From positions 1,922,001 to 1,986,000 of the forward strand of contig OZ241350.1 in the NCBI GenBank assembly GCA_965200095.1: a stretch of 64,000 nucleotides of DNA, given 5' to 3'. Every line of letters starts with the position of its first letter. Within the stretch, counting starts at the first letter, position 1. Below are positions 55,211 to 64,000 of the stretch, in pieces. The notes beneath the pieces are model-generated. The model saw only the letters and a list, made by a program, of their open reading frames with translations, had not been told where the DNA came from and did not search any database. A program made the position numbers and the translations under genes. Origin of the DNA: JANQOH01 sp965200095 (GTDB lineage: Bacteria; Pseudomonadota; Alphaproteobacteria; UBA7887).

Positions 55211-56188
55211 ATGCGCCGTATGCCGTTCCGTTTCCGCCGCGCCGTAGCCGCCTGCATCGTCCTGTGCGCGCCCGGCGCAGCGGCGGACGACGCCTTCGAC
55301 CGCTGGCTCGCCGGGCTGCGGGCGGAAGCCCTCGCCGCGGGGATCGGCGAGTCGGCGCTCGACGCCGCCCTGCGGGAGGCGAAGCCGCTGCCGCGGGTCC
55401 TTGAACTCGACCGGCGCCAGCCGGAAACGCGCATGACCGCGAGGGAATATCTCGACCTCGTGGCGCCCGACAGCCGTGTGGAGGCGGCGCGGGTCCGTCT
55501 CGCGCGCCATCGCCCCACGCTCGATGCCGTCGCCGAACGATACGGCGTGCAGCCCCGCTTCATCGTTGCGCTGTGGGGGATCGAGAGCGACTTCGGGCGC
55601 CGCACCGGGAGTTTCGGAGTCGTTCCGGCCCTGGCGACCCTGGCCTGGGACGGGCGCCGGTCGGCGTTTTTCCGCCGCGAGCTGTTGGCGGCGCTGCGCA
55701 TTCTCGACGAAGGACATATCCCCGCCGGCGACATGCTGGGGTCGTGGGCCGGAGCGATGGGCCAGTGCCAGTTCATGCCCAGCAGTTTCCTCGCCTACGC
55801 CGTCGACCGGGACGGCGACGGTCGCCGCGATATATGGGGGACGCTGGACGATGTCTTCGCCTCCATCGCGAACTATCTCGCCCATGCGGACTGGCGGGGC
55901 GACCAGACCTGGGGAAGGGGGGTGCGGCTGCCTCCGGGTTTCGACGAGCGCCTTATCGGCCTCGACACCGTGAAGCCGGTCGGCGACTGGCAGGCGCTCG
56001 GGGTCCGTCGTCTCGACGGCGCCGATCTCCCGACAAGGCCGCTGCCGGCCTCGCTCGTGCGGCCCGACGGAGCGGGCGGAGACGCCTGGCTGGTCTACGA
56101 TAATTTCAGGGCGACGCTCAGATGGAACCGGTCCACTTATTTCGCGCTTGCGGTGGGGCAGCTTGCCGACCGCATGGTTGCGCCCTAA
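55211..56188 (+). CDS. mltB: Lytic murein transglycosylase, MltB-like
   Basis: 325 residues from ATG 55211, after CGGGGG. N-terminal signal peptide (RRAVAACIVLCAPGAAA) without a lipobox, so probably a soluble periplasmic form. The catalytic Glu is in IVALWGIESDFGRRTGSFGV, followed by the GSWAGAMGQCQFMPSSF and DGDGRRDIWGTLDDVFASIA blocks of the MltB/SltB family. It cleaves the MurNAc-GlcNAc bond to give anhydro-muropeptides, the substrate chain that ends at AnmK. Next to rlpA and dacC. Confidence 0.92.
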   Translation: MRRMPFRFRRAVAACIVLCAPGAAADDAFDRWLAGLRAEALAAGIGESALDAALREAKPLPRVLELDRRQPETRMTAREYLDLVAPDSRVEAARVRLARHRPTLDAVAERYGVQPRFIVALWGIESDFGRRTGSFGVVPALATLAWDGRRSAFFRRELLAALRILDEGHIPAGDMLGSWAGAMGQCQFMPSSFLAYAVDRDGDGRRDIWGTLDDVFASIANYLAHADWRGDQTWGRGVRLPPGFDERLIGLDTVKPVGDWQALGVRRLDGADLPTRPLPASLVRPDGAGGDAWLVYDNFRATLRWNRSTYFALAVGQLADRMVAP

Positions 56189-56198
56189 CTGCCCGGCA

Positions 56199-56924
56199 AT
56201 GATGCGCTTCGTTCCGCTCGCCGCGGCTGTCGCCCTTGCGCTCGGCGCGTGCACCGGTCTCCGCGACGGGCCGCCGGCGGCGCCCGGCGGCGCCTACAAG
56301 GTCGGCAAGCCCTATGTCATCGGCGGCGTGAGATACGTCCCCCGGGCCGACCCCGACTACGACAGCACCGGCATGGCGTCGTGGTACGGGCCGGGGTTTC
56401 ACGGCAAGCGGACCGCAAACGGCGAGATCTACGACATGGACGCGCTGACCGCGGCGCACCCGACCCTGCCGATGCCCAGCCGCGTGCGCGTCACCAATCT
56501 CGAGAACGGGCGCAGCGTCGTTCTCCGGATCAACGACCGGGGGCCCTTCGCGAAAGGGCGCATCATCGACGTGTCCCGGCGCGCGGCGCGCGAACTCGGT
56601 TTCCTGCGCCATGGGGTGACCCGGGTGCGGGTGAGGGTTCTCGACAGCCCCGCCTTCGCCGCGGCCGACCGCAAGACGCCCCCCGCCAACGGTGGGGAAT
56701 CGCTGTATGTGCAGGTCGGCTATTTCAGCGACTCCGGAAACGCCGACCGGTTGCGGGCGAAGCTCCGGCCCACCGGGCCGTTCGTCGTGTCGAGCGTATC
56801 GACGGACGCGGGATTGCGGCACCGGGTGCGCGCCGGCCCCTTGCGGTCGCGGACGGAGGCGCTCGACCTTCTCGCCGCCCTGCGCGCCGCCGGTTACGGA
56901 GACGCCTTCGTGATCGGCAATTGA
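56199..56924 (+). CDS. rlpA: RlpA-type septal lytic transglycosylase lipoprotein
   Basis: 241 residues from ATG 56199, 10 nt after mltB. Lipoprotein signal with lipobox LALGAC. The double-psi beta-barrel carries GMASWYGPGFHGKRTANGE, the catalytic-Asp region YDMDALTAAHPTLPM and LRINDRGPFAKGRIIDVS. The C-terminal SPOR domain (SLYVQVGYFSDSGNADRLR) binds denuded septal peptidoglycan. Acts in daughter-cell separation. Confidence 0.94.
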   Translation: MMRFVPLAAAVALALGACTGLRDGPPAAPGGAYKVGKPYVIGGVRYVPRADPDYDSTGMASWYGPGFHGKRTANGEIYDMDALTAAHPTLPMPSRVRVTNLENGRSVVLRINDRGPFAKGRIIDVSRRAARELGFLRHGVTRVRVRVLDSPAFAAADRKTPPANGGESLYVQVGYFSDSGNADRLRAKLRPTGPFVVSSVSTDAGLRHRVRAGPLRSRTEALDLLAALRAAGYGDAFVIGN

Positions 56925-56968
56925 GACTCCTCGTGAGACTCCTTGCCCGAAGGTTGGCGACGACCGCC

Positions 56969-58105
56969 ATGTCCCCGTTCCCCGGACGCGCGCTGATCGC
57001 CGCCTGTCTGTCGTTGTGCGCGGCGTCCGCCGGCGCGTTCGACACGACGGCGCGGGAAGCCTTCCTGGTCGATTTCGCGACCGGCGCGGTGCTGCTCGAG
57101 CGCGATGCGGACAAGGCCGTTCCCCCGGCGTCGATGAGCAAATTGATGACCGTCTACATGGTGTTCCAGCGTTTGCGGGACGGCGCGCTGGCGCTCGAAG
57201 ACGCCCTTCCGGTGAGCGAAAAGGCGTGGCGCACCGGCGGGTCCAAAATGTTCGTCGAAGTCGATACGAAGGTCACGGTCGAGGACCTGCTGCGCGGCAT
57301 CGTCGTCCAGTCCGGCAACGACGCCTGCGTCGTCGTCGCCGAAGGGTTGTCGGGAAGCGAAGAGGCGTTCGCGGAGGAGATGAACCGGGAAGCGCGCAAG
57401 ATCGGTTTGCTGGACAGCCATTTCACCAACGCCAGCGGGTTGCCCGACCCGGCGCACGTCATGTCGCCCCGCGACCTCGCCCGTCTGACGCGGCTGCTGA
57501 TCGTCGAGTTCCCCGAATTCTTTCCCTACTTCGCCGAGACGAGCTTCTCTTATGGCGGGATCGATCAGAACAACCGCAACCCGCTGCTCTACGCCGACCT
57601 CGGCGCCGACGGGATGAAGACCGGATACACCCGGGCGGCGGGCTACAGCCTGACGGCGACCGCTTCGCGCGACGGGCGGCGGCTGATCCTCGTCCTGACG
57701 GGGCTCGAGTCGGGGCGCGCCCGGTCGCAGGAGGCGGCGCGGGTGTTGAGCTGGGCCTTTCGCGAAACCCGCAACCACACCCTGTTCGAGGCGGGCGAGG
57801 AAGTCGCCGCCGCCGATGTGTGGCTCGGCGCCGAGAAGACCGTTCCGCTGGTCGCCGGGCGCGATGTGAAGGTGACGCTGCCGCGCGCGTTCAGCGGCGG
57901 GCTGGGCGCGACCCTGGTGCTGGAGTCGCCGGTTCCCGCGCCCGTCGCGGCCGGCGCGCCGATCGCTGCGCTGCGGCTGGAAGGGCCGGGAATCGACGCC
58001 TTCGAAGCGCCGCTCCTCGCCGGCGCCGACGTGGGCGAGGCCGGACCGTTCGGGCGCGCAGCGGCGATGCTGAGCTGGCTTGTGTTCGGCTCTCCGTCGC
58101 CGTAA
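56969..58105 (+). CDS. dacC: D-alanyl-D-alanine carboxypeptidase (PBP5/6 type)
   Basis: 378 residues from ATG 56969; a GTG at 56933 is an alternative without a ribosome site. Signal peptide ALIAACLSLCAASAGA. The penicillin-binding motifs are SMSK (catalytic Ser), SGND and MKTGYT in order. A C-terminal beta domain (KTVPLVAGRDVKVTLPRAF) and an amphipathic anchoring helix (AAAMLSWLVFG) follow. Trims pentapeptides of peptidoglycan in the periplasm. Confidence 0.93.
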   Translation: MSPFPGRALIAACLSLCAASAGAFDTTAREAFLVDFATGAVLLERDADKAVPPASMSKLMTVYMVFQRLRDGALALEDALPVSEKAWRTGGSKMFVEVDTKVTVEDLLRGIVVQSGNDACVVVAEGLSGSEEAFAEEMNREARKIGLLDSHFTNASGLPDPAHVMSPRDLARLTRLLIVEFPEFFPYFAETSFSYGGIDQNNRNPLLYADLGADGMKTGYTRAAGYSLTATASRDGRRLILVLTGLESGRARSQEAARVLSWAFRETRNHTLFEAGEEVAAADVWLGAEKTVPLVAGRDVKVTLPRAFSGGLGATLVLESPVPAPVAAGAPIAALRLEGPGIDAFEAPLLAGADVGEAGPFGRAAAMLSWLVFGSPSP

Positions 58106-58111
58106 TCGACG

Positions 58112-58741
58112 ATGCCCCGGGGGCGCTTTATCACGCTCGAGGGCGGGGAGGGGGTCGGCAAGACGACCCAGTGCGCCCTTCTGGTCCGTCATCTGCGCGG
58201 TCGCGGGCGGGGGGTCGTCGCCACCCGCGAACCCGGGGGCACGCCGTGGGCGGAGGCGCTGCGCAAGCTCCTCCTCGACGGACCCGCAGAAGGGCGCGAT
58301 GCGATGGCGGAAACTCTGGCCCACTACGCAGCGCGGCGCTCGCACATGGAAAAGACCATCGAACCGGCGCTGGCGCGCGGCGATTGGGTGGTGTGCGACC
58401 GTTTCGCCGATTCGACGATGGCGTATCAGGGGCGCGCCATGGGAGTCGGGCGCGCCGCGGTGGAGCGGTTGCACCGCGAGGCGCTCGGCGAACGCTGGCC
58501 GGACCTGACGCTGATCCTCGACCTGCCGCCGGCCGACGGTCTCGCGCGCGTCCGCGGTCGCGACCTGCTGAGCGACCGCTACCAGGAGCGCGAAGCCTCG
58601 TTCCACGACGCCGTGCGCAAGGCGTTCCTCGACATCGGGGAGGCGCGGCCGGAGCGCTGCGTCGTCATCGACGCCGGCGACGGTGTGGATGGAGTGGCCG
58701 ACGCCGTCGCGCGCGCGGTCGCCGAGCGGCTCGATGGCTGA
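58112..58741 (+). CDS. tmk: Thymidylate kinase
   Basis: 209 residues. P-loop FITLEGGEGVGKTTQCALL, the REPGG substrate loop, DRFADSTMAYQG (DR-F/Y-x-x-S motif), and the lid region GRDLLSDRYQERE. Phosphorylates dTMP to dTDP. Six nt after dacC. Its stop overlaps holB by 8 nt. The tmk-holB-metG-tatD order is a conserved bacterial cluster. Confidence 0.96.
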   Translation: MPRGRFITLEGGEGVGKTTQCALLVRHLRGRGRGVVATREPGGTPWAEALRKLLLDGPAEGRDAMAETLAHYAARRSHMEKTIEPALARGDWVVCDRFADSTMAYQGRAMGVGRAAVERLHREALGERWPDLTLILDLPPADGLARVRGRDLLSDRYQEREASFHDAVRKAFLDIGEARPERCVVIDAGDGVDGVADAVARAVAERLDG

Positions 58742-59804
58742 CGCCGGCGCCGGTTCCGCGCCCCGCGCCAACCCGCATCTCTTCGGGCATGCGGCGGCCG
58801 AAGCGGCCCTGGCGCGCGCCTTCGCCAACGGGTCGCTTCACCACGCCTGGTTGATTACCGGCCCGCGCGGGGTCGGCAAGGCGACCCTGGCCTATCGGTT
58901 CGCCCGTCATGTGCTGGCGGGGGAGCCGTCGCGCGACAGCAGCCTCGGCATGGCTCCCGATCGTCCGGTCTTCCGCCGCGTTGCGGCGGCGGGCCATGCC
59001 GACCTCGCGACCGTCGAGCGCACCGCCGACCCGCGCCGCAAGACCGACCGGGTGCGCAACCGCATCGTCGTCGACGATGCGCGGACGTTGCGCGATTTCT
59101 TCTCGCTGAAAGCCGCGGAAGGCGGCTGGCGGGTCGCGGTGATCGACGCCGCCGACGAGATGAACGACAATGCGGCGAACGCGGTGCTGAAGATTGTCGA
59201 GGAACCCCCGCCGCGGGCGCTGCTGTTGCTGGTGGCGCATGTCCCCGGTCTGGTTCCGGCGACGTTGCGCAGCCGCTGCCGCAAATTGGCCCTGTCGCCG
59301 CTTGCTCCCGAAGATGTCGCGCGGGTCGTCGCCGCGGCGCGGCCCGACCTGCCCGAAGGCGACCGCGCCTTGCTCGCGGCGCTGTCGGACGGCGCGCCCG
59401 GGACGGCGCTGGCCCTGGCCGACGAGGACGGTCTCGACATCTATCGCGAAACCCTCGCGTTGATCGCGACCGCGCCGGGCATCGATACGCAAGCGCTTCA
59501 CGCCTTCGCCGACAAGCTTGCGCGGCGGGGCGCGGAATCCTCCTTCCGCGCCGCCATGCATCTCTTCGCGCGCCAGGCGGCGCGGCTCGCCGTGTCGGCG
59601 GCCCGCGGCGAAGCGCCCGCCGGACAGCTGCCGGGCGAGGCGGACGCGGCGCAGCGTCTGCTCGCGGCGCCCGGCCTCGGTCGATGGACGGCGCTGTGGG
59701 AAAGGATCGGCGAACTCGCCGCCGGCGCGGAGCGGGTGAACCTCGACCGGAAACAGGTCGTCCTCAGCCTGTTTCTCTCCCTCGACGCCGCGGCGCGCGC
59801 GTAA
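58734..59804 (+). CDS. holB: DNA polymerase III delta-prime subunit
   Basis: 356 residues from ATG 58734, inside the tmk end. AAA+ fold with AWLITGPRGVGKATLAYRFA (P-loop), VAVIDAADEMNDNAANAVLK (Walker B region), ILKIVEEPP-type sensor segment and PATLRSRCRKL (SRC motif). Together with delta and tau it loads the sliding clamp. The usual zinc-binding cysteines are not evident. Confidence 0.93.
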   Translation: MADAGAGSAPRANPHLFGHAAAEAALARAFANGSLHHAWLITGPRGVGKATLAYRFARHVLAGEPSRDSSLGMAPDRPVFRRVAAAGHADLATVERTADPRRKTDRVRNRIVVDDARTLRDFFSLKAAEGGWRVAVIDAADEMNDNAANAVLKIVEEPPPRALLLLVAHVPGLVPATLRSRCRKLALSPLAPEDVARVVAAARPDLPEGDRALLAALSDGAPGTALALADEDGLDIYRETLALIATAPGIDTQALHAFADKLARRGAESSFRAAMHLFARQAARLAVSAARGEAPAGQLPGEADAAQRLLAAPGLGRWTALWERIGELAAGAERVNLDRKQVVLSLFLSLDAAARA

Positions 59805-59830
59805 GGCGCCGGAATCGCCGAGGTTCCGCC

Positions 59831-61390
59831 ATGGCCGCGCCGGACACGTTCTACATCACCACGCCAATATACTACGTCAACGACGTACCCCATCTCGGCC
59901 ACGCCTACACCACCATCGCGTGCGACGCGCTGGCGCGCTTTCAGCGGCTGGACGGGCGGCGCGTCATGTTCCTGACCGGCACCGACGAGCACGGCCAGAA
60001 GGTCGAGAAGTCGGCGCTGGCGGCGGGAGAGGGGCCCCAGGCCTTTACCGACAAGGTCTCGCGGCGGTTCCGCGAGCTCGCCCGGGCCCTGGGCTGCACC
60101 CATGACGACTTTCTGCGCACCACGGAGCCGCGTCATGTGCGGGCGAGCCAGGCGATCTGGCGGGCGCTGGTCGACGCGGGCGACATCTATCCCGGCGCCT
60201 ACGCCGGCTGGTATTCGGTGCGCGACGAGGCCTATTTCGCCGAATCCGAACTCACCGAGACGCCCGGCGGCGAGAAGATCGCGCCCTCGGGCGCGCCCGT
60301 CGAATATGTGGAGGAACCGAGCTACTTCTTCCGGCTTTCCGCCTGGGGCGACAGGCTGCTCGCCCATTACGAGGCGAATCCGGACGCGATCCTCCCCGAA
60401 TCCCGACGCAACGAAGTGCTGAGTTTTATCCGCGGCGGACTCGCGGACCTTTCGGTCTCGCGCACCGGTTTTCGCTGGGGCGTGCCTGTCCCCGGCGACG
60501 ACCGGCACGTTATGTACGTCTGGCTCGACGCGCTGACCAACTATCTGACCGGGGTCGGTTATCCCGACACCGGCGCGGAGTCGTTCAGGGCGTTCTGGCC
60601 CGCCAGCCTGCACGTCGTCGGCAAGGACATCGTCAGGTTCCACGCCGTCTACTGGCCAGCGTTCCTGATGGCGGCGGGTCTCGAACCGCCGCGCCGGGTT
60701 TTCGCCCACGGCTGGTGGACGGTCGAGGGTCGGAAAATGTCCAAGACGCTGCGCAATGTCGTGGAGCCCTTCAAGCTCATCGAGACCTACGGGCTGGACC
60801 GCATACGCTATTTCCTGCTGCGCGAAGTGCCGTTCGGGAACGATGCGGACTTTTCGCGCGCCGCCGTCGTGCGGCGTATCGACCGCGACCTCGCCAACGA
60901 TTTCGGCAATCTCGCACAGCGCGTGCTGAGCATGGTGAACCGGAACTGCGAGGCGCGGGTTCCGGCCCCCGGTCCGTTCGTCGAGGCCGACGAGGAGTTG
61001 CTGGCCGAAGCCCATGCTCTGGCGGATCGGCTGCGCGCCCGCATGGACCGCCAGGCTCTGAGCGAGGCGCTGGAGGAGATCTGGAGCGTCGCGCGCGCGG
61101 CAAACGGCTATGTCGACCGTCAGGCGCCGTGGAAATTGCGCAAGACCGACCCGGCGCGCATGAAAACGGTCTTGTACGTCCTCTGCGAAACCCTGCGTCA
61201 TCTCGCCGTGGTCATGCAACCGTTCACGCCGGGCGCGGCGGAAAGCCTGCTCGACCAGCTCGCCGCGCCGGCGGGCGAGCGCGACTTCGCCCATCTCGGC
61301 GCCGCGCACGCCTTGCGCCCGGGAACGGAACTGCCCGCGCCGTCGGGCATTTTCCCGCGGTTCGACAAGGCCGGGAGCGCGGCGCCGTGA
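59831..61390 (+). CDS. metG: Methionyl-tRNA synthetase
   Basis: 519 residues from ATG 59831. It opens FYITTPIYYVNDVPHLGHAY (HLGH signature), has FLTGTDEHGQKVEKSA, the tryptophan/methionine pocket region YVWLDALTNYLTGVGY, and KMSKT in VEGRKMSKTLRN. It lacks the C-terminal tRNA-binding dimerisation domain and the four-Cys zinc knuckle, the shorter alphaproteobacterial form. The stop overlaps tatD as GTGA. Confidence 0.95.
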   Translation: MAAPDTFYITTPIYYVNDVPHLGHAYTTIACDALARFQRLDGRRVMFLTGTDEHGQKVEKSALAAGEGPQAFTDKVSRRFRELARALGCTHDDFLRTTEPRHVRASQAIWRALVDAGDIYPGAYAGWYSVRDEAYFAESELTETPGGEKIAPSGAPVEYVEEPSYFFRLSAWGDRLLAHYEANPDAILPESRRNEVLSFIRGGLADLSVSRTGFRWGVPVPGDDRHVMYVWLDALTNYLTGVGYPDTGAESFRAFWPASLHVVGKDIVRFHAVYWPAFLMAAGLEPPRRVFAHGWWTVEGRKMSKTLRNVVEPFKLIETYGLDRIRYFLLREVPFGNDADFSRAAVVRRIDRDLANDFGNLAQRVLSMVNRNCEARVPAPGPFVEADEELLAEAHALADRLRARMDRQALSEALEEIWSVARAANGYVDRQAPWKLRKTDPARMKTVLYVLCETLRHLAVVMQPFTPGAAESLLDQLAAPAGERDFAHLGAAHALRPGTELPAPSGIFPRFDKAGSAAP

Positions 61391-62178
61391 TCCTCGTCGA
61401 CAGCCATTGCCATCTCGATTCCCCCGACTTCGCGGAGGACCTCGACGCCGTCATGTCGCGGGCGCGCGACAGCGGAGTCGTGTGCTTCCAGACCATCTGC
61501 ACGAGCCTGGAAGGCTTCGGCCGCGTTCTCGACATCGCCGAGCGGTACAATGACGTGTACTGCTCGGTCGGCATTCATCCGCACGAAGCCGGAAACGAGC
61601 CGGCCGCGACGCCGGAACGACTGATCGAATTCGCCCGTCACCCCAGGGTGATCGGCATCGGCGAGACCGGTCTAGACTACCATTACGAGCACAGCCCGCG
61701 GCCGGCGCAACGGGCGAACCTGCGCGCCCACATCCGGGCGGCGCGGGAAACCGGCCTGCCGCTGATCGTCCACACCCGCGACGCCGACGACGACACCATC
61801 GAAATTCTCGAGGCCGAGGCGGGCGAGGGGGCGTTTCCCGGCCTCATCCACTGCTTCAGCGCCGGCCCCGCGGTCGCCGAGTGCGCGATGCGCCTGGGGT
61901 TGACGCTCTCCTTTTCCGGCATCGTGACCTTCCGCAACGCCGATACGGTGCGCGAGGCCGCGCGCCGCGCTCCGGTGGAGCGGATACTGGTGGAGACCGA
62001 CGCGCCCTGGCTGGCGCCCGTGCCCAAACGCGGCAAACGCAACGAACCGGCGTTCGTCGCCCACACGGCGCGCGCCGTCGCCGGGATCGTCGGTCTGTCG
62101 GAAGAGGCGTTCGCCCGCCGGACCACGGAGAACTTCTTCCGTCTGTTCTCCAGGGCGGAACGGCCGGCCGCGGCCTGA
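61387..62178 (+). CDS. tatD: TatD family metal-dependent hydrolase/DNase
   Basis: 263 residues from GTG 61387. Metal-binding VDSHCHLDSPDF, SVGIHPHEA, GIGETGLDYHY, LIVHTRDADDD, LIHCFSAGP and the final VETDAPWLAPVP mark the TatD/YcfH family of TIM-barrel nucleases or hydrolases. A usual companion, an MBL-fold phosphodiesterase gene, is missing downstream; a small membrane protein gene takes its place. Confidence 0.94.
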   Translation: MILVDSHCHLDSPDFAEDLDAVMSRARDSGVVCFQTICTSLEGFGRVLDIAERYNDVYCSVGIHPHEAGNEPAATPERLIEFARHPRVIGIGETGLDYHYEHSPRPAQRANLRAHIRAARETGLPLIVHTRDADDDTIEILEAEAGEGAFPGLIHCFSAGPAVAECAMRLGLTLSFSGIVTFRNADTVREAARRAPVERILVETDAPWLAPVPKRGKRNEPAFVAHTARAVAGIVGLSEEAFARRTTENFFRLFSRAERPAAA

Positions 62179-62189
62179 CCGGCCGTTCG

Positions 62190-62480
62190 ATGGAGATCGC
62201 CCCGGTCGCGCTCGTCGTCCGCGGCGCCGTAGCCGATCCCATCCTGTGGATTCTCGCCGGCGTCATCGGCTGGGACCATCGTCGCCCGGCGTTGGCGACC
62301 GCTGGCCTGCTGGGGACGGCGGGGTGCGTCTGGGGCGCGGTTCGCGTGGCCGTCTATGTGTCGATGGGCGAACGTCTCGGTCCGGCGACGGCCGGGTTGA
62401 CGGCGGCGGTTTGCGTCGCGTTGCTGCTGGCGGCCGGGCTGACAGTGCGAGAGATTCGTTGGTATTTCGCGAAGCGATGA
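62190..62480 (+). CDS. Small three-helix membrane protein
   Basis: 96 residues from ATG 62190, 11 nt after tatD. Three hydrophobic segments: VADPILWILAGVIGW, ALATAGLLGTAGCVWGAVRV and GLTAAVCVALLLAAGLTV, ending in a basic tail (REIRWYFAKR). No family recognised. Composition is like its neighbours and the start has no clear ribosome site, so translation may depend on coupling. Confidence 0.65.
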   Translation: MEIAPVALVVRGAVADPILWILAGVIGWDHRRPALATAGLLGTAGCVWGAVRVAVYVSMGERLGPATAGLTAAVCVALLLAAGLTVREIRWYFAKR

Positions 62481-62515
62481 GATATTTTCCATAATATACC
62501 TTATGCGATTTTCCT

Positions 62516-63361
62516 ATGTCCGACATTGATCGCCTCCTCGCCGTCATGGCCCGCCTGCGCGACCCCGAACGCGGTTGTCCGTGGGACCTCGAACAGACCT
62601 TCGAGACCATCGCGCCCCATACGGTCGAGGAAGCCTATGAGGTGCTCGACGCCGTCCGCCGCGGCGACATGGCGGCCCTGGTCGACGAACTCGGCGACCT
62701 GCTGTTCCAGATCGTCTTCTACGCCCGGTTGGGCCGCGAGGCCGGCGTCTTCGATTTCGCCGACGTGGCGCGCACGGTCTCCGACAAGATGGTCCGCCGC
62801 CACCCCCATGTGTTCGGCGACGAACCGACGCCGGACGCCGCCGCCCGAACCCGCCGCTGGGAGGCGATAAAGGCGGCCGAACGCGCGGCGCGAAACGACG
62901 GCGGCGCGCTCGACGGCGTCGTCCGCGCGCTCCCCGCCCTGTCGCGCGCGCTCAAACTGCAACGGCGCGCTGCGCGGGTCGGTTTCGACTGGCGCGCCGT
63001 CGAACCGGTCCTGGGCAAACTCCATGAGGAGCTCGCCGAGCTCGAGGCCGAGCTCGACCGCCCCGACGCGCCGCCGGCGCGCGTGGCCGACGAGATCGGA
63101 GACCTGCTGTTCTCTTGCGTGAACCTCGCGCGCCATGTCGGCGCCGACCCCGAGGCGGCGCTGCGAGAGGCGAACGACAAGTTCGAAAGACGGTTCAGGC
63201 GCGTCGAAGCGCTGCTCGCCGCCGCCGGCCGCACGCCGGAACAGGCAAGCCCGGACGAGATGGACCGACTATGGGAGCGCGCGAAGTCCGAGGAACGCGA
63301 AGGACCGACGGGCGAAGCTCTCGGGGGGCGGCCTGTCAGTCGTTCGCGAGCAGATGGATGA
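62516..63361 (+). CDS. mazG: Nucleoside triphosphate pyrophosphohydrolase MazG
   Basis: 281 residues with two MazG domains. The first holds RDPERGCPWDLEQTFETIAP, HTVEEAYEVLDA (EExxE metal site) and DELGDLLFQIVFYARLG. The second holds HEELAELEAELDR and DEIGDLLFSCVNLARHVGAD. It hydrolyses non-canonical or excess NTPs to NMP and PPi. An AT-rich stretch at 62481-62515 (with TAATAT-like hexamers) could hold its promoter. The last 26 nt overlap the convergent dehydrogenase gene. Confidence 0.95.
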   Translation: MSDIDRLLAVMARLRDPERGCPWDLEQTFETIAPHTVEEAYEVLDAVRRGDMAALVDELGDLLFQIVFYARLGREAGVFDFADVARTVSDKMVRRHPHVFGDEPTPDAAARTRRWEAIKAAERAARNDGGALDGVVRALPALSRALKLQRRAARVGFDWRAVEPVLGKLHEELAELEAELDRPDAPPARVADEIGDLLFSCVNLARHVGADPEAALREANDKFERRFRRVEALLAAAGRTPEQASPDEMDRLWERAKSEEREGPTGEALGGRPVSRSRADG

Positions 63362-64000
63362 GGCTCGAAGTGTCCCAGCGCCCGCCGCCGCGGGCCTGAA
63401 CATGGGCGTAGAATTTGTCGATCAGCGCGGTCGTCGGCAGCCGCGCGCCATTACGCTCAGCTTCCGCCAGCGCGATCGCCAGGTCCTTGCGCATCCAGTC
63501 CACGGCGAAGCCGAATTCGAACTCGCCCCGCGCCATCGTGCGGGCGCGATTCTCCATCTGCCATGACCCCGCGGCGCCTTTGGAGATGACATCGGTCACG
63601 AGATCGCAGTCGAGGCCGGCCCTGGCGGCGAAGTTCATCGCCTCCGAAAGCCCCTGAACGAGGCCGGCGATGCAGATCTGGTTCACCATCTTGGCGAGCT
63701 GGCCGGCGCCCGCCGGCCCCATGCGCGTCACGGCGCGGGCATAGGCTTCGATCACGGGCGCGGCGCGGTCGAAAACCCCGCGTTCGCCGCCGCACATGAC
63801 GGTGAGCACGCCGTTCTCGGCGCCCGCCTGGCCGCCGGAGACGGGCGCATCCACAAAGCCGGCGCCCCGGTCGCGCGCCGCGGCGTCGAGTTCGCGCGCG
63901 AGATCGGCCGAATCGGTCGTGTGATCCACAAGGACCGCGCCCTCGCCCATCCCGGCGAGCGCGCCGTCGTCGCCATAGACGACGCTGCGGACGTCATCGT
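63336..64000 (-). CDS. 3-hydroxyisobutyrate dehydrogenase family protein (5' truncated)
   Basis: The C-terminal about 221 residues are in the window; the NAD-binding N-terminus is beyond the right edge. Visible family blocks are FVDAPVSGGQAGAENGVLTV (substrate-binding signature), GPAGAGQLAKMVNQ with the catalytic Lys, and the helical domain FEFGFAVDWMRKDLAIALAE. Members oxidise beta-hydroxyacids such as 3-hydroxyisobutyrate or tartronate semialdehyde. The exact substrate cannot be set. Confidence 0.9.
   Translation of the reverse strand, partial: DDVRSVVYGDDGALAGMGEGAVLVDHTTDSADLARELDAAARDRGAGFVDAPVSGGQAGAENGVLTVMCGGERGVFDRAAPVIEAYARAVTRMGPAGAGQLAKMVNQICIAGLVQGLSEAMNFAARAGLDCDLVTDVISKGAAGSWQMENRARTMARGEFEFGFAVDWMRKDLAIALAEAERNGARLPTTALIDKFYAHVQARGGGRWDTSSLIHLLAND

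Overview
The window is about 64 kb of very GC-rich, gene-dense chromosome. Several traits point to an alphaproteobacterium, plausibly a Rhodospirillales-like lineage, though no rRNA is present to prove it: a short prolyl-tRNA synthetase without the editing insertion, an EipB/DUF1849 envelope protein, a complete isc operon led by cysE and iscR, and acetoacetyl-CoA ligase beside an enolase-superfamily dehydratase. Genes are packed with 4-nt ATGA or GTGA overlaps, and several convergent pairs overlap at their 3' ends.

Layout. 1-1.8 kb: truncated CCG-domain iron-sulfur protein, DUF3501 protein and a VOC protein. 1.8-6.2 kb (minus): dapC-like aminotransferase, ftsK, lolA, followed upstream by a nested palindromic repeat. 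6.7-13.1 kb: amidase, ADP-ribosylglycohydrolase, enoyl-CoA hydratase, ADP-forming acyl-CoA synthetase and an hsp20 gene with a near-perfect sigma-32 promoter. 13.2-16.5 kb (minus): proS, lolC/E, lolD. 16.7-18.1 kb: tandem duplicate of a one-TM protein with an 18-residue coiled-coil repeat. 18.4-21.5 kb: tyrS, anmK, alpha/beta hydrolase. 21.7-29.2 kb: one isc operon (cysE, iscR, two cysteine desulfurases, iscU, iscA, hscB, hscA, fdx, iscX). 29.2-30.9 kb: haloalkane-dehalogenase-like hydrolase and TenA. 30.9-32.4 kb: a more AT-rich island with a frameshifted ParA-like ATPase and an unknown partner protein. 32.4-35.5 kb (minus): DUF482 acyltransferase, class III aminotransferase, RidA.

35.7-47.2 kb is the most unusual region. 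Two giant autotransporters each start with an ATG, a short leader and a long poly-C tract (28 and 18 C) ahead of the signal peptide. In both, the tract length leaves the upstream start out of frame with the main reading frame, which is the layout of a slipped-strand phase switch. Their passengers differ (six near-identical 93-residue fibronectin III modules versus Calx-beta-like modules), but their last 2.3 kb are almost identical. Each is followed by convergent DUF1640 coiled-coil genes with different numbers of an 11-residue repeat. An ISAs1 transposase remnant lies between the two units. A small palindromic element in the second unit is flanked by an 11-bp duplication, and the matching empty site survives in the first unit.

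47.6-64 kb is housekeeping: eipB, dinB, HAD hydrolase, NCS2 permease, acetoacetyl-CoA ligase, enolase-superfamily enzyme, MltB, RlpA, DacC, tmk, holB, metG, tatD, a small membrane protein, mazG, and a truncated 3-hydroxyisobutyrate dehydrogenase. The cell-wall genes (mltB, rlpA, dacC) run in the same direction straight into the tmk-holB-metG-tatD replication and translation cluster. No CRISPR array, rRNA, tRNA or prophage was recognised.
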